Shown here in pieces: positions 8,958 to 18,625 of a DNA stretch of 64,000 nt. The translations under genes and the position numbers were made by a program. The notes under the pieces are model-generated. The model was not told the DNA's origin, searched no databases, and saw only the letters and a program-made list of their open reading frames with translations. The stretch is from Thiogranum longum (lineage in GTDB: Bacteria > Pseudomonadota > Gammaproteobacteria > DSM-19610). Each line of letters begins with the position of its first letter. Positions within the stretch are counted from its first letter, which is position 1. The stretch covers positions 2,832,573 through 2,896,572 of the forward strand of contig NZ_SMFX01000001.1 in assembly GCF_004339085.1 (NCBI RefSeq), written 5' to 3'.

Positions 8958-10943
8958 CTAGCGGAGCAGGCCCTTAAGGGTATCGCCAAACTGTTTCTCC
9001 AGTTTTTTCTCAAGTTTTTTCTTTACCTTCTTTTTGATTTCTTTTTTGGCGGCGTCTTTCACGACGGTATCCAGTTTTACCTGGTAGCGGGGCTCGGCAA
9101 AGGTACCACTGACCTGAACCGGGATAGCGACGCCCTTCAACTCTTCGAGATCCTTGCCACCCTGACCTTCGAGACTGCCCACCAGCTTGGTTGTCACAAG
9201 GTAGTCAATCGTCTCGGCCGGCAGGTTGACTGTGCCCTTGCCGTCGACACGCAACAACGGGCTCTTGATCAGCAGATCATCGTTACGTAAAACGCCGTTG
9301 GTAACGACCGCCGTACCTTGCATTTCGGAAAAGTCAGTCTGCTCCGGTGTATTGTCAGCCGGCACCGGCTTGCCCTTGAGTATGGCCTGCGCCTTGCGAA
9401 TGAGACGAATCAGGTTGACACCCTTCACGGCACCATTGGCGAACGTAAATGACAGGTTGCCATTGAGGGTGCGCTTGAATGCTTCCGGGGTCTGCCCTTT
9501 TGCCGTCAGTTTTGCACTGATGTCGGTCTTGCCCTGCAAGCGGTCCTGGTCAACCATGTCTTTCAACAAGGGGCCGATTTGTACGCCGGACAGAGATTCA
9601 TTCAGTGATATCACCGGTTTTTTACCCCGCACATCCAGCTTTACGTCACCGCTGTAGCTTCCCTCGTACAGAGATGCTTTTGCCGGGTAGATCCGCACTA
9701 CACCGTCTTTGGCTTTCAGCTCCATACTGACATCGCGGCTGCGTAACTGCGCCGCTTTCAGCTCCGCAATGGAAAGCTTGCCGGCAAGGTCGAGTGAGCG
9801 CAGTGTTTCAACCGGGATCATCCCGGCACCCGCCGCTGCCGCTGCAGTCGGTGTCGCCGGCGTAGTCTCCTGCTGTGGTGGCAGGTAACGATCGACATCG
9901 ATTGTATCGAGACTGATCCCGAAACGCATTGCCGGACGCGCAAAATTGGCAACAGAAAGACTGCCATCCACCGTCGAATCATCAAGGCGAATACGGATGT
10001 CGGAAAGTTTAAGGCTGTTCGGGGTGGCCGCCAGTGCAAGAACGGCGTCTGCACGGCTGAGCACGGCCGGATCTGAAGTCTCCGGTGGCGTCACGTCAAA
10101 CGCCGCCATCAGGTCGCGCGGAACAAATTCCCTGATCTTGAGCTTACCGTTGAAGCTGGCATCACTCATGATCTGTTTGCCTGAAAGATCGCCTTCCATG
10201 GTCATGCCGGCAACCTGAAAGACAAGATCAGACAGTTTCAGTGTCTGTGCATCGATATCAACTGCCACGTCGAAATCAAGCTCTGGCGCCAGTCCGCTTG
10301 CCGGCAGCCCGCTTCCCTTGACCCTCATTGACAACGATACCGGCACGCGCTCACCAGACCCGATTGCACCGGTCTTGAGGCTTAAATCGTCGACCTGGTA
10401 GCGGCTGCCGGCCTGACGGTCGTCCCATACAAGCTGTGCATCCTCTATTTCGACACCACCGATCGCCAGACCGGCCAGTGCCGGTGCTGCGCCAGGCTCC
10501 GGGGCAGTTTCCTTTTTCGCCGGCTTCTTTTCAGCCGCTGCACCTGCCAGATCCTGCCAGTTGGTCCGACCCGATTTGTCGGTCTCCAGCGACACCTTCA
10601 GTCCTTTCAGCACCACGGTATCCATGACCAGTTCCCGGGACAACAAGGGCAACAGTTTTACCCGGATCTGGACAGTTTCAACCTGCGCAAACGGCTGACT
10701 GGAAAAGCCTTTCGCATTGGACAGCGCGCTATCGCCGATACCCACCCCCAGCCAGGGGAATACCGACAGTTCCAGATCGCCCTTCATGGTCAGGGTTCGC
10801 CCGGTACTGGATTCCACCGCACTGGCAATCTCCGGCTTGAAGTCATTCGGGTCGATGATCATGGGCAAAACCACCACGGCCACAATAATCAGCACCAGCA
10901 ACGCCCCGACACCCAGACCCGCCCAGCGTATCAACTTACTCAT
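8958..10943 (-). CDS. AsmA-family protein
   Basis: A 661-residue protein with one N-terminal membrane helix (about 8-28) and a long beta-rich region typical of AsmA proteins, which span the periplasm and are linked to lipid transport and outer-membrane homeostasis. Early VVLPMIIDPNDFKPEI and late SGTFAEPRYQVKLD are family blocks. An alanine/proline/lysine-rich linker is near 135-155. The C-terminus is strongly lysine-rich (KKEIKKKVKKKLEKKLEKQ). The gene starts 54 bases from tRNA-Gly on the same strand. Confidence 0.9.
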   Translation of the reverse strand: MSKLIRWAGLGVGALLVLIIVAVVVLPMIIDPNDFKPEIASAVESSTGRTLTMKGDLELSVFPWLGVGIGDSALSNAKGFSSQPFAQVETVQIRVKLLPLLSRELVMDTVVLKGLKVSLETDKSGRTNWQDLAGAAAEKKPAKKETAPEPGAAPALAGLAIGGVEIEDAQLVWDDRQAGSRYQVDDLSLKTGAIGSGERVPVSLSMRVKGSGLPASGLAPELDFDVAVDIDAQTLKLSDLVFQVAGMTMEGDLSGKQIMSDASFNGKLKIREFVPRDLMAAFDVTPPETSDPAVLSRADAVLALAATPNSLKLSDIRIRLDDSTVDGSLSVANFARPAMRFGISLDTIDVDRYLPPQQETTPATPTAAAAAGAGMIPVETLRSLDLAGKLSIAELKAAQLRSRDVSMELKAKDGVVRIYPAKASLYEGSYSGDVKLDVRGKKPVISLNESLSGVQIGPLLKDMVDQDRLQGKTDISAKLTAKGQTPEAFKRTLNGNLSFTFANGAVKGVNLIRLIRKAQAILKGKPVPADNTPEQTDFSEMQGTAVVTNGVLRNDDLLIKSPLLRVDGKGTVNLPAETIDYLVTTKLVGSLEGQGGKDLEELKGVAIPVQVSGTFAEPRYQVKLDTVVKDAAKKEIKKKVKKKLEKKLEKQFGDTLKGLLR

Positions 10944-10996
10944 AGCAAACCCCTGTTAACTGAAAACCGGTGCAATCCTGCAGAGCAGGTTAATGA

Positions 10997-11070
10997 TGGA
11001 GCGGGTGATGGGAATCGAACCCACGTTTGAAGCTTGGGAAGCTCCAGTTCTACCATTGAACTACACCCGC
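10997..11070 (-). tRNA. tRNA-Gly (CCC)
   Basis: The minus strand reads GCGGGTGTAGTTCAATGG at the 5' end, with anticodon CCC in the loop TTCCCAA closed by GGAGC/GCTTC, T-loop TTCGATT and an encoded CCA. Acceptor arms pair. 74 bases. Confidence 0.96.
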
Positions 11071-11502
11071 AATATTCAATTATCACGGCAGTTTACAACT
11101 CATAGGGGGTAAGAGTCACCACCTGACGGTAGTGGAATGGTATCTGGACACAGGAACAGTCCCCACACCACCCACCAGTGTATTAGTAGACCCATTAGGG
11201 ACGCCTTCAGTGCACTACATCTGAGCGATTGGGTCGCACTTTAGCGATGGTGGTGTTCTTCGCCAAATTTCCGACATGTGTAAAGAACAACAGAAAAGAT
11301 GTCGATTTAACTTACAATTAAGCGTAGGCAATAATGCGTGGCCTTACCGCAACCAATTGGATTTCGACGTAATAATTTTTATGGTGCGAATTCTGCTTAA
11401 TAAGCGGGTTGATAGAAACGCGTTGGCGGGATTCAAAACAATTAACTGTCTATGTGCAAGTGTCCTGGCATGGAGCATTGAGTAATCTGGAGGAGAAACA
11501 GG
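11071..11502. other. 432-base intergenic region upstream of the PEP-CTERM gene
   Basis: No credible gene on either strand. Near 11143-11165 the sequence GGACACAGGAACAGTCCCC carries GGAC/GTCC arms and resembles debris often seen around REP elements and their transposases; this is a weak impression. The last 150 bases are AT-rich and should hold the promoter of the gene at 11503. A GGAGGAG site sits just before that ATG. Confidence 0.4.
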
Positions 11503-12237
11503 ATGGTATTGAAAGATTTTGCATGGGGCGCTTTGTCAGCCGCGGCCTTGGCAGCCGGTATTTTTTCGGGTACGGCGCAGGCATTCCTCATAACTAACAC
11601 GGGGATGCAGGCTGGAAACCCGCCTGGAGACCTGTACGAAGTAAAAATCTCTTCGACCGACGTAAACAGTTCCTTTGACATTTTCTGGAACGTGCCGTCC
11701 AGCGCGAGCTCGGCACTGACCCATGACCTTGCGGCGGAAATGACAGTATCAGTCGATGCATTTACCAGTACGACGCTGGATCTGAGCATCGCCATCAGCA
11801 ACACTACGTTACTCGATGGCGGCTTCAAGGCGAATATATTGTCGTTCGGATTTGGTGTGGATCCGGATGTGGTGCCCTCGTTCCTGACCTCTGGAACGAC
11901 CTTTGTAACTGTCGCTGATGGCCAGGGTGGTCAGCAGTCATTCCCGGGGGGGTTCAAGGGAATAGACGTTTGTGCGTTTGCCGCCAACAACTGTTCCGGT
12001 GGGAGTGTAAACGATGGACTGGCTATCGGTGCGTCAGACAGCATGCAGATACGCCTGACAGGTGCGTTCGGTTCGGATCCTATGGCGATACTCATGGGCT
12101 TTCCGCTCAAGTTCCAGACTGACGAAGGTTCGTATGAGCCCGCGGGCGCGGTGGTTCCGGTACCCGCAGCCGTTTGGTTGTTTGGCTCAGGATTGATCGG
12201 TTTGGTCGGATTGGCGCGGAGAAAGAAAGCCGCTTAA
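11503..12237 (+). CDS. PEP-CTERM-sorted exported protein, possibly of the cistern family
   Basis: A 244-residue secreted protein. The N-terminal signal peptide ends near GTAQA (24-28). The C-terminus has the tripartite sorting signal VPVPAAVWLFGSGLIGL followed by a membrane helix and ARRKKAA, a common VPxPAAVWLF variant of PEP-CTERM that exosortase EpsH/XrtA recognises. The middle is serine/threonine-rich and beta-rich (LDLSIAISNTTLLDGG), with two cysteines in the span DVCAFAANNCSGG. Such proteins are exported, cut by exosortase and displayed with exopolysaccharide. No exosortase gene is in this window. GGAGGAG precedes the ATG. Confidence 0.88.
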   Translation: MVLKDFAWGALSAAALAAGIFSGTAQAFLITNTGMQAGNPPGDLYEVKISSTDVNSSFDIFWNVPSSASSALTHDLAAEMTVSVDAFTSTTLDLSIAISNTTLLDGGFKANILSFGFGVDPDVVPSFLTSGTTFVTVADGQGGQQSFPGGFKGIDVCAFAANNCSGGSVNDGLAIGASDSMQIRLTGAFGSDPMAILMGFPLKFQTDEGSYEPAGAVVPVPAAVWLFGSGLIGLVGLARRKKAA

Positions 12238-12266
12238 AACCTTAATCATTTTCTTACGAGACTTCT

Positions 12267-12288
12267 AGCGGCGCCCTCGGGTGCCGTT
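12267..12288 (+). terminator. hairpin downstream of the PEP-CTERM gene
   Basis: CGGCGCCC and GGGTGCCG pair with one G-T wobble about 30 bases after the stop. The following bases are only weakly T-rich, so terminator function is uncertain. Confidence 0.4.
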
Positions 12289-12396
12289 ATGCTTTGCACG
12301 GTTCGCTATAACGGTCATTACGCCTGCCCGCTAGTGGCGCCCACCCCCACTCTTCTGTAAACTACTGTCTCTTAAGAGTATTGCGGGTGTAATTCA

Positions 12397-13437
12397 ATGG
12401 TGGAACTGGGCCATTTTGCCCGAAAACCCCTACCAGGGGTATTTGCCGGCAGCATCGTGCCGGCACTGATACTGGCAGCCGGCCTGACGGCTGATGCACA
12501 AGCACAAGCACAAGCACAAGCACAAGCACAGAGTGAAACACGAACCACCGCATCGCACATTGACCGTTTCCACGCCAGCATGACCGGATCTGCCAATGAT
12601 GCCGCACGCTGGTTCGACTCGTTTTTCGAAGACGAACGATTCATCGCCGAGGAAGCGACAAGCCGTATCCGGCTGCGTCCTTCGCTGCTGCTCGAAGAAG
12701 GGAAATCCTTCCGCGTCAAACTGTCTGTGGGGGCGCGACTGAATGTGCCACGATTTAACCGAAAACTGAAACTCGTTGTCAGCGACGAAGAAAGCGATGC
12801 AAAAGGAACTCTCGATTCGCAACGTTTCACAGATCCGGAAACCGATGAGACCAACGTCGGCCTGCAGTATGTCCTGCACGACAAGGACCGGTTAAATACC
12901 AACATTACCGCGGGCATTAAACTGGGTGGTGATCACGGCGTGGATCTGTTCATAGGCCCACGCCTGCGAAAAACCTGGCAACTTTCCCCCTGGCAACTGC
13001 GATTTACCGAGCGGATTCGCTGGTATACCGATATCGGCTGGGAGTCCAGAACACGACTGGATACCGAACGCATTGTGGGCACATCATGGTTCTTCCGTGG
13101 CACTTTTGATGTCCGTATCAGGGAAGAAGACCTGTCAGACAAAGGCCTGCGCTACAGTCTTGGACCCGCCCTGATACAAAAGATCCATCCGCGCGCCGCC
13201 ATTGAATACCAGTGGAGCACCAGTTTTGTCACACGACCCAATCATGCCGTCGACGAAACCGGGCTACGCATCAAATTTCGTCGACAAATCTGGCGAAAGT
13301 GGCTGTTCTATGAAATCAATCCACAACTGGTCTTCCGCAACGATGATGATTTTCGTGCCACCCCCGGGATCGAGTTCAGAGTGGAAGCCTCGTTCGGCGG
13401 GCTGGACAAGCCAGCAAACCAGGAGAAAGTGGATTGA
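12397..13437 (+). CDS. predicted outer-membrane beta-barrel protein of unknown function
   Basis: A 346-residue protein with a signal peptide ending in an alanine-glutamine repeat (residues 34-45). The mature part alternates polar and hydrophobic residues in amphipathic strands rich in Trp, Tyr and Arg (WQLRFTERIRWYTDIGW, KWLFYEINPQLVF), as in outer-membrane barrels. I recognise no named family. It stands alone: the PEP-CTERM gene precedes it by about 160 bases, and the next gene is convergent. A five-copy CACAAG repeat in the signal region is its odd feature. Confidence 0.65.
   Translation: MVELGHFARKPLPGVFAGSIVPALILAAGLTADAQAQAQAQAQAQSETRTTASHIDRFHASMTGSANDAARWFDSFFEDERFIAEEATSRIRLRPSLLLEEGKSFRVKLSVGARLNVPRFNRKLKLVVSDEESDAKGTLDSQRFTDPETDETNVGLQYVLHDKDRLNTNITAGIKLGGDHGVDLFIGPRLRKTWQLSPWQLRFTERIRWYTDIGWESRTRLDTERIVGTSWFFRGTFDVRIREEDLSDKGLRYSLGPALIQKIHPRAAIEYQWSTSFVTRPNHAVDETGLRIKFRRQIWRKWLFYEINPQLVFRNDDDFRATPGIEFRVEASFGGLDKPANQEKVD
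12497..12530 (+). repeat. hexanucleotide tandem repeat (CACAAG)5 inside the signal-peptide region
   Basis: Five perfect copies of CACAAG plus a partial sixth. Each unit encodes two residues (Ala-Gln), so gain or loss of units keeps the frame and changes the length of the segment next to the signal peptidase site. Confidence 0.9.
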
Positions 13438-13441
13438 TGAT

Positions 13442-15277
13442 TCAGCGCTGAACCTGCTGGTACATTTTATCTATCCGGGGCTGATAACGTTCAATGATCT
13501 TTGCCCGCTTTGTCTTCAGTGTTGGCGTAACCAACCCGTCTTCCACAGTCCATGGCTCAAGGCTCAGGCTTACACGCCGGATTCGCGCATAACCGGGAAA
13601 GTCATGTAACTGCGCCTGAATACGAGCCAGCACTTTTTTCTGTAACCGCTCATCATCAAGACTTTCCCTTTCAAAGGGATCCAGCCCAAGCTCCTTTGCA
13701 AAACCAAACCAGAGATCGGCATTCAGTACAACCAGTGCTGCAAGACAGGGCTGGCCCTCTCCCACCACCAGCGCCTGCTCAAACAGGGGGTCGAGGCAGA
13801 TAGCGGATTCCATATCCGCAGGCGGGATCTTTTCGCCATTGGAGAGCACCAGGATGTCTTTCAGACGCCCTGTAATACAAATGCGCCCCCTGTCATCGAT
13901 ACGCACCTGGTCGCCGGTATGCAGCCAGCCGTCTGCATCGATCATCTCGGCTGTTGCAGCGTGATTGTTCCAGTACCCCAGCATCACGCCGGGGCTTTTC
14001 ACCAGCAACTCATCGCTTTCGCCTACGCATACATCGATGCCGCGACACGGTTCACCCACAGTCGATGGATCATTACGCCCGGGAACATTAACGCTGATGA
14101 TGGGGCTGGTTTCGGTGAGCCCGTAGCCTTGCAATATTTCCAGTCCCAGGCCAATAAAGACTTTTGAAACGGTCAACGGCAAAGCCGCGCCACCACTGAC
14201 CGCATAGCGCATGCGGCCACCCAGTTTTTCAGTCACCTTGTCACCGACCAGCTTCTTCAACAGGGGGTTGAACAACAGTACCGGAGACCAGCTTGCTTCA
14301 CCTTGCTGGCGACGGAAATTTCGCCAGCCGATGTTGACTGCCGTATTGAACAACCAGCGTGCCAAAGGCGATTTTTTTTCCAGCTGCGCGCTGATACGTC
14401 CGTGAACGCGCTCAAAGATTCGCGGCACCGCAATCATGACGGTAGGCTGTATATGCAACAGATCCTCGGCCAGCTGCGGGACAGAACGGGCGTGCGCCAC
14501 GGCAGCGCCCGCCATCATCGGCAGGTAGTAACCGCCGGTTCGCTCCAGCGTATGTGATAACGGCAGGAAGGACAGGAACAGGTCCTGTTGGTAGCAGGAC
14601 ACTGATGTCACCGCCGTATGCGCAACCGACAACATATTATAGTGACTGAGCATCACACCCTTGGAACGCCCGGTTGTGCCGGAGGTGTAGACAATTGAAG
14701 CCAGCCCATGTGGGTCGCCTTCACGACGGGTAATGGCCGGTGCGGTGACCGGCAGCCAGTCGTCGACAAAACGCAATCTCTCATCCTCCGCAAGCGCCGA
14801 TTCACGCGCCTCGACACTCTCGGGGGGATCCACAATCAGGACACGCTGCAAAACGGTGTTATCCGCCAGTGAAGGCTCAAGTTTTTTCCACTGCGACAGA
14901 GTTTGCACCAGCATCAGCGACACGGCCGCATCATCGAGAATATAGGCTACGTTATCCGGACGGTCCTCGGTATACAGCGGCACGGTCACCAGCGCTTCAG
15001 CCATCGCTGCCTGGTCAAAGCAGACCCAGTCCAGGCTGTTACGCAGCCGGATTGCAACCCGCTCACCGACATCCAGACCTTCGTCAGCCAACGCCGCACG
15101 CCAGCGCGCAACACAACGTGCCACATCCCGCCAGGTGTAATCACGCCAGTCTTTCGTGGCCTTGTCGAAATTCCGGTATGCCAGGGTGTCGGGGCTGCGC
15201 CGCACGCGCTCGACAAACAGCCCGTCCAGCGTGGACGCCGTTTCTACCGTTATCAGATCTTCCTGCCAATCGACCAT
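13442..15277 (-). CDS. AMP-dependent long-chain acyl-CoA synthetase
   Basis: A 611-residue adenylate-forming ligase. The ATP motif YTSGTTGRSKGVMLSH is complete, GYGLTETSP gives the adenine-binding part, and DGWLHTGDQVRIDDRGRICITGR leads into the C-terminal domain with the expected lysine near LKDILVLSNGEKI. It activates a carboxylic acid, probably a long-chain fatty acid, as acyl-AMP and then acyl-CoA. It matches the cytoplasmic FAA1/FadD15 type. It is divergent from thiS with 59 bases between, and its stop is 5 bases from that of the barrel gene. Confidence 0.9.
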   Translation of the reverse strand: MVDWQEDLITVETASTLDGLFVERVRRSPDTLAYRNFDKATKDWRDYTWRDVARCVARWRAALADEGLDVGERVAIRLRNSLDWVCFDQAAMAEALVTVPLYTEDRPDNVAYILDDAAVSLMLVQTLSQWKKLEPSLADNTVLQRVLIVDPPESVEARESALAEDERLRFVDDWLPVTAPAITRREGDPHGLASIVYTSGTTGRSKGVMLSHYNMLSVAHTAVTSVSCYQQDLFLSFLPLSHTLERTGGYYLPMMAGAAVAHARSVPQLAEDLLHIQPTVMIAVPRIFERVHGRISAQLEKKSPLARWLFNTAVNIGWRNFRRQQGEASWSPVLLFNPLLKKLVGDKVTEKLGGRMRYAVSGGAALPLTVSKVFIGLGLEILQGYGLTETSPIISVNVPGRNDPSTVGEPCRGIDVCVGESDELLVKSPGVMLGYWNNHAATAEMIDADGWLHTGDQVRIDDRGRICITGRLKDILVLSNGEKIPPADMESAICLDPLFEQALVVGEGQPCLAALVVLNADLWFGFAKELGLDPFERESLDDERLQKKVLARIQAQLHDFPGYARIRRVSLSLEPWTVEDGLVTPTLKTKRAKIIERYQPRIDKMYQQVQR

Positions 15278-15336
15278 ACCCGCTATTTGTCCATGGAATC
15301 ACCGCCGATGCAACTTTTACGGTAGAATATGGTGAC

Positions 15337-15549
15337 ATGGAACTGGTCATCAATGGCGAAACCCAACAGGCCCCGGAAGGCACCACGGCGGCCGCCCTGC
15401 TCAACCGGCTTGGGCTGGAAAACGAGCGGCTGGCGATAGAGGTCAACCAGGAAATCGTGCCACGCAGCCAGTTTGAGACCTATACCTTCGTGCCGGGCGA
15501 CCGGATCGAAATCGTGCGTGCCATCGGTGGTGGCAGTGCAAAACCCTAA
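15337..15549 (+). CDS. thiS: thiamine biosynthesis sulfur carrier ThiS
   Basis: A 70-residue ubiquitin-like protein beginning MELVINGETQQ, with EVNQEIVPRSQFETY and GDRIEIVRAIGGG typical of ThiS. The carrier is adenylated and thiocarboxylated on a C-terminal glycine, then donates sulfur to ThiG for the thiazole ring. Here the glycines are followed by four residues (SAKP) that normal chemistry would need removed or tolerated. The ATG at 15337 fits the family N-terminus; the longer open frame upstream runs through fadD. thiG follows 24 bases downstream. Confidence 0.93.
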   Translation: MELVINGETQQAPEGTTAAALLNRLGLENERLAIEVNQEIVPRSQFETYTFVPGDRIEIVRAIGGGSAKP

Positions 15550-15573
15550 CGACCCCGCTTTCAGGAGCACCTC

Positions 15574-16419
15574 ATGTCCAGCGTGATGAAATCAGCCAGT
15601 CCGACAACCGCAGACCCGTTAATGATCGACGGCGTTGAATACCCGTCCCGGCTGCTGGTCGGTACGGGCAAATACAAGGACATGGAAGAAACCCGGCTGG
15701 CCATCGAGGCCAGTGGTGCAGAAATCATCACTGTCGCCATTCGCCGCACCAATATCGGTCAGAATGCCGACGAACCCAACCTGCTCGAAGTACTGCCGCC
15801 GGATCGCTATACCTACCTGCCCAACACGGCAGGTTGTTACAGCGCCGAAGACGCCGTGCGCACCTGCCGGCTGGCGCGTGAACTGCTGGACGGGCACAAC
15901 CTTGTCAAACTCGAAGTGCTGGGTGATGAGAAAACCCTGTTTCCGGACATCATCCAGACGCTGGAAGCCGCCGAAACGCTGGTTGCCGAGGGCTTCAGAA
16001 TCATGGTGTACACCAATGATGACCCTATAATCGCCAAACGCTTCGAGGACATGGGTTGCGTGGCCGTCATGCCGCTGGCCGCGCCGATCGGCTCGGGGCT
16101 GGGTATTCGCAACCCGGGCAACATCCGGACTATTGTGGAAAATGCCGGCGTGCCGATCCTGGTCGATGCCGGCGTCGGCTGTGCGTCGGACTCCGCCATT
16201 GCCATGGAGCTTGGCTGTGACGGCGTGCTGATGAACACCGCGATTGCCGGTGCAAATAACCCTGTATTGATGGCGTCAGCCATGAAAAAAGCCATCGAGG
16301 CAGGACGCGAGTCCTACCTGGCCGGACGCATTCCCCGCAAACGCTTTGCCAGCGCCTCCTCACCGGTGGACGGGTTATTTTTCCAGGGAACGACGGATCA
16401 ATCAGGGATTCCCTTATGA
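15574..16419 (+). CDS. thiG: thiazole synthase ThiG
   Basis: A 281-residue TIM-barrel enzyme that makes the thiazole phosphate of thiamine from DXP, a glycine-derived imine and ThiS thiocarboxylate. Family blocks include [20 protein letters not shown], the segment LVKLEVLGD with the Schiff-base lysine, and [30 protein letters not shown]. An AGGAG site precedes the ATG. The family usually begins near residue 17, so a start a few residues downstream is possible. The 3' end overlaps the convergent MscS gene by 6 bases. Confidence 0.97.
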   Translation: MSSVMKSASPTTADPLMIDGVEYPSRLLVGTGKYKDMEETRLAIEASGAEIITVAIRRTNIGQNADEPNLLEVLPPDRYTYLPNTAGCYSAEDAVRTCRLARELLDGHNLVKLEVLGDEKTLFPDIIQTLEAAETLVAEGFRIMVYTNDDPIIAKRFEDMGCVAVMPLAAPIGSGLGIRNPGNIRTIVENAGVPILVDAGVGCASDSAIAMELGCDGVLMNTAIAGANNPVLMASAMKKAIEAGRESYLAGRIPRKRFASASSPVDGLFFQGTTDQSGIPL

Positions 16420-17700
16420 CGGCATTTCCTTGATATACAGGTCCTGCTGCGGGTAGGGGATCGTGATCCCTGCCTCCTTGAAACCTTTCCAGATCGCCAC
16501 ATTCACATCAGAACGCACATTCGCCACACCCTGCTGCGGATCGTGAATCCACACCCGTAACTCCAGATCAATACCGCTGTCGCCGAAGCCCATTAAGCGG
16601 GCTGCAGGCGGCGGATCAGTCAGTACGCGCGGCGACGCTTTCGCCGCCTGTAACAAAATTTCCATCGCCTGCTCAGGATCATCCTGGTAACTGATCTGCA
16701 CCTGCAACTTGACGCGTATCTGGCGGTCGCTGTAACTCCAGTTGATCACTTCGGTTGTAATCAGGTTTTCATTCGGTATCAGTGTCTCGACACCATCGCG
16801 GTCGCGTACCACGATATAGCGCGCCCGCAATTCCTCGACCCAGCCAAATTTATCGTTGATGCTGATGACATCGCCGGGACGGATGGATCGGTCAAAGACC
16901 AGAATAAAACCACTGATGAAATTGCTGGCGATGCGCTGCAGGCCAAAACCAAGCCCTACGCCCAGCGCGCCACTAAACACGGCAAGCGCGCCAAGATCGA
17001 TGCCGACCGCTTTCAGCGACAGCAGGGCTGCCAGGGTATACAGACCGAACTTGCTGGTTTTGACCAGACCGATTCGCACACCGGGACTGATAAACTCCGA
17101 GCGTGACAATCCCTGCTCAATAACAGTGGAAAGCCAGGTAGCCATCACCAGCAGGGCGCCGACAGCCACCGCCAGCTGCAGCAGGGTGTAGAGCGATACG
17201 CGGATATCACCGAAAGAATAGCCAAAAGCGTCCAGCGCACGCACCACTTCCGGCAACCAGCCAACCAGATGCATGGCGACCAGTATCCAGATCGCCGTAC
17301 TGATAAAATTCTCCCAGGCCTTGACTGCAGGACCGGGGCGTAGCGCCTTGCGCAGCACATAGACAATGAAACGCACCAGTGCCAGCGACAGCATCAGTGG
17401 CACGGCAAAATTCAGTAGCGTGACGTCGACTTTCATCGACTCCAGGATCGCCCGGCCAACCAGCGCACCCAGCAACAGGCTCAGCGGAAAGACAACACGC
17501 TGCAGGCTGCGCAGCGTGATATGTTTGAAAGTACGCTCCCCGGCACTGGACGTAGACGCCAGCAGGTAACGCCCGAGCGTGCGGTGCACCATGAGGGCGC
17601 CAATACCGGCCAGAACCAGAATCACCAGCTCCCAGCCCATAGCCATGTAATCGATATGGCTGACCCAGCTTTTGACTTTATTCAGATACGTCTCAAACAA
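16414..17700 (-). CDS. MscS-family mechanosensitive ion channel
   Basis: A 428-residue protein, longer than E. coli MscS (286) because of extra N-terminal helices. About five or six membrane helices precede the pore helix and beta domain, with the signature [21 protein letters not shown], then [13 protein letters not shown] and [20 protein letters not shown]. Such channels open under membrane tension to release solutes on osmotic downshift. The ATG faces trmB across 32 bases, a short shared promoter region. Confidence 0.92.
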   Translation of the reverse strand: MFETYLNKVKSWVSHIDYMAMGWELVILVLAGIGALMVHRTLGRYLLASTSSAGERTFKHITLRSLQRVVFPLSLLLGALVGRAILESMKVDVTLLNFAVPLMLSLALVRFIVYVLRKALRPGPAVKAWENFISTAIWILVAMHLVGWLPEVVRALDAFGYSFGDIRVSLYTLLQLAVAVGALLVMATWLSTVIEQGLSRSEFISPGVRIGLVKTSKFGLYTLAALLSLKAVGIDLGALAVFSGALGVGLGFGLQRIASNFISGFILVFDRSIRPGDVISINDKFGWVEELRARYIVVRDRDGVETLIPNENLITTEVINWSYSDRQIRVKLQVQISYQDDPEQAMEILLQAAKASPRVLTDPPPAARLMGFGDSGIDLELRVWIHDPQQGVANVRSDVNVAIWKGFKEAGITIPYPQQDLYIKEMPS

Positions 17701-17732
17701 GACCGTATAATCCCCTCACGCAGACCGACATC

Positions 17733-18446
17733 ATGAATGACAGCAAACATAACACAGACCCGCAGTTACGGCGTATCCGTTCCTTTGTGCGTCGCGAAGG
17801 GCGGCTGACGCCCGGCCAGCAGCGCGCACTCGACGAATTGTGGCCCCGCTATGGCCTCGATTTCGAGGTCACGCCGGACTGGCTCGACCGGGCCGATCAG
17901 TCAGTTCCGCTGACGCTGGAGATCGGTTTCGGTAATGGCGAGAGTCTGGCGCAGATGGCTGCGGCAGACCCGGACAGTCGTTACATTGGCATCGAGGTGC
18001 ACCGCCCGGGCGTTGGCCACCTGCTGAAAACACTCGATACACAAGGCAGCCATAACGTGCGCGTTTTTTGCCATGATGCCGTCGAGGTGCTTGAACAGAA
18101 GATAGCGGATGCCACACTGGATCGCGTACTGCTGTTCTTTCCGGATCCCTGGCACAAAACCAAACATCACAAGCGACGTATCGTTCAACCTGATTTTGCC
18201 GCGCTCATTGCGCGCAAGCTGCGTCCCGGCGGTTATTTCCACCTGGCTACCGACTGGGAGCCCTACGCCACACATATGTTGCACACCCTGCAGGCCTGTG
18301 CAGACTTCCGTAACACCAGCCCGGGCGGCGATGTTGTCGAACGGCCCGGCTACCGGCCTGTCACCAAATTTGAACGCCGCGGCCAGCGTCTTGGACACGC
18401 CGTATTTGACCTGATTTTTCAGCGAATCAAGACTGAGAATCAATAA
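17733..18446 (+). CDS. trmB: tRNA (guanine-N7-)-methyltransferase TrmB
   Basis: A 237-residue SAM-dependent enzyme that makes m7G46 in tRNA. The SAM site LEIGFGNGESLAQMA is near 67-81, and VLLFFPDPWHKTKHHKRRIV is the diagnostic TrmB block. Length is normal. Phosphoribulokinase follows about 180 bases downstream, which leaves room for its own promoter. Confidence 0.97.
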   Translation: MNDSKHNTDPQLRRIRSFVRREGRLTPGQQRALDELWPRYGLDFEVTPDWLDRADQSVPLTLEIGFGNGESLAQMAAADPDSRYIGIEVHRPGVGHLLKTLDTQGSHNVRVFCHDAVEVLEQKIADATLDRVLLFFPDPWHKTKHHKRRIVQPDFAALIARKLRPGGYFHLATDWEPYATHMLHTLQACADFRNTSPGGDVVERPGYRPVTKFERRGQRLGHAVFDLIFQRIKTENQ

Positions 18447-18625
18447 GTTACCTGCGAATTGGCGCCCATGTCGCAAAAGTGGTTCAATACGCCGTTCCGA
18501 CTCGCCCCCGGAGGTCGCGGAAGGTCCTGTTTGCCGAGTACGCGACGACAACAGAATTCACGCAGTTCGCCCCTGCAACGGCGGATTGTCTACGTTTTAT
18601 CAGTAACAGGTTTGAGGAGAGTTGT

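Noticed and set aside
11140-11170. Insertion-sequence or REP remnant
   Set aside because: The short GGAC/GTCC arms alone are not enough; no transposase or matching second copy is seen in the window.
11463-11490. Possible sigma-54 promoter (TGGCATGGAGCATTGA) before the PEP-CTERM gene
   Set aside because: The -12 element is off by one base in spacing and lacks the GC dinucleotide, unlike the two good sites at 4053 and 37220.
12490-12540. CRISPR-like short repeats
   Set aside because: Units are 6 bases, contiguous and inside a coding frame; there are no spacers or cas genes.
15278-15336. TPP riboswitch before thiS-thiG
   Set aside because: Only 59 bases separate thiS from the divergent acyl-CoA ligase gene, too short for a THI element, and its conserved CUGAGA core is not present.
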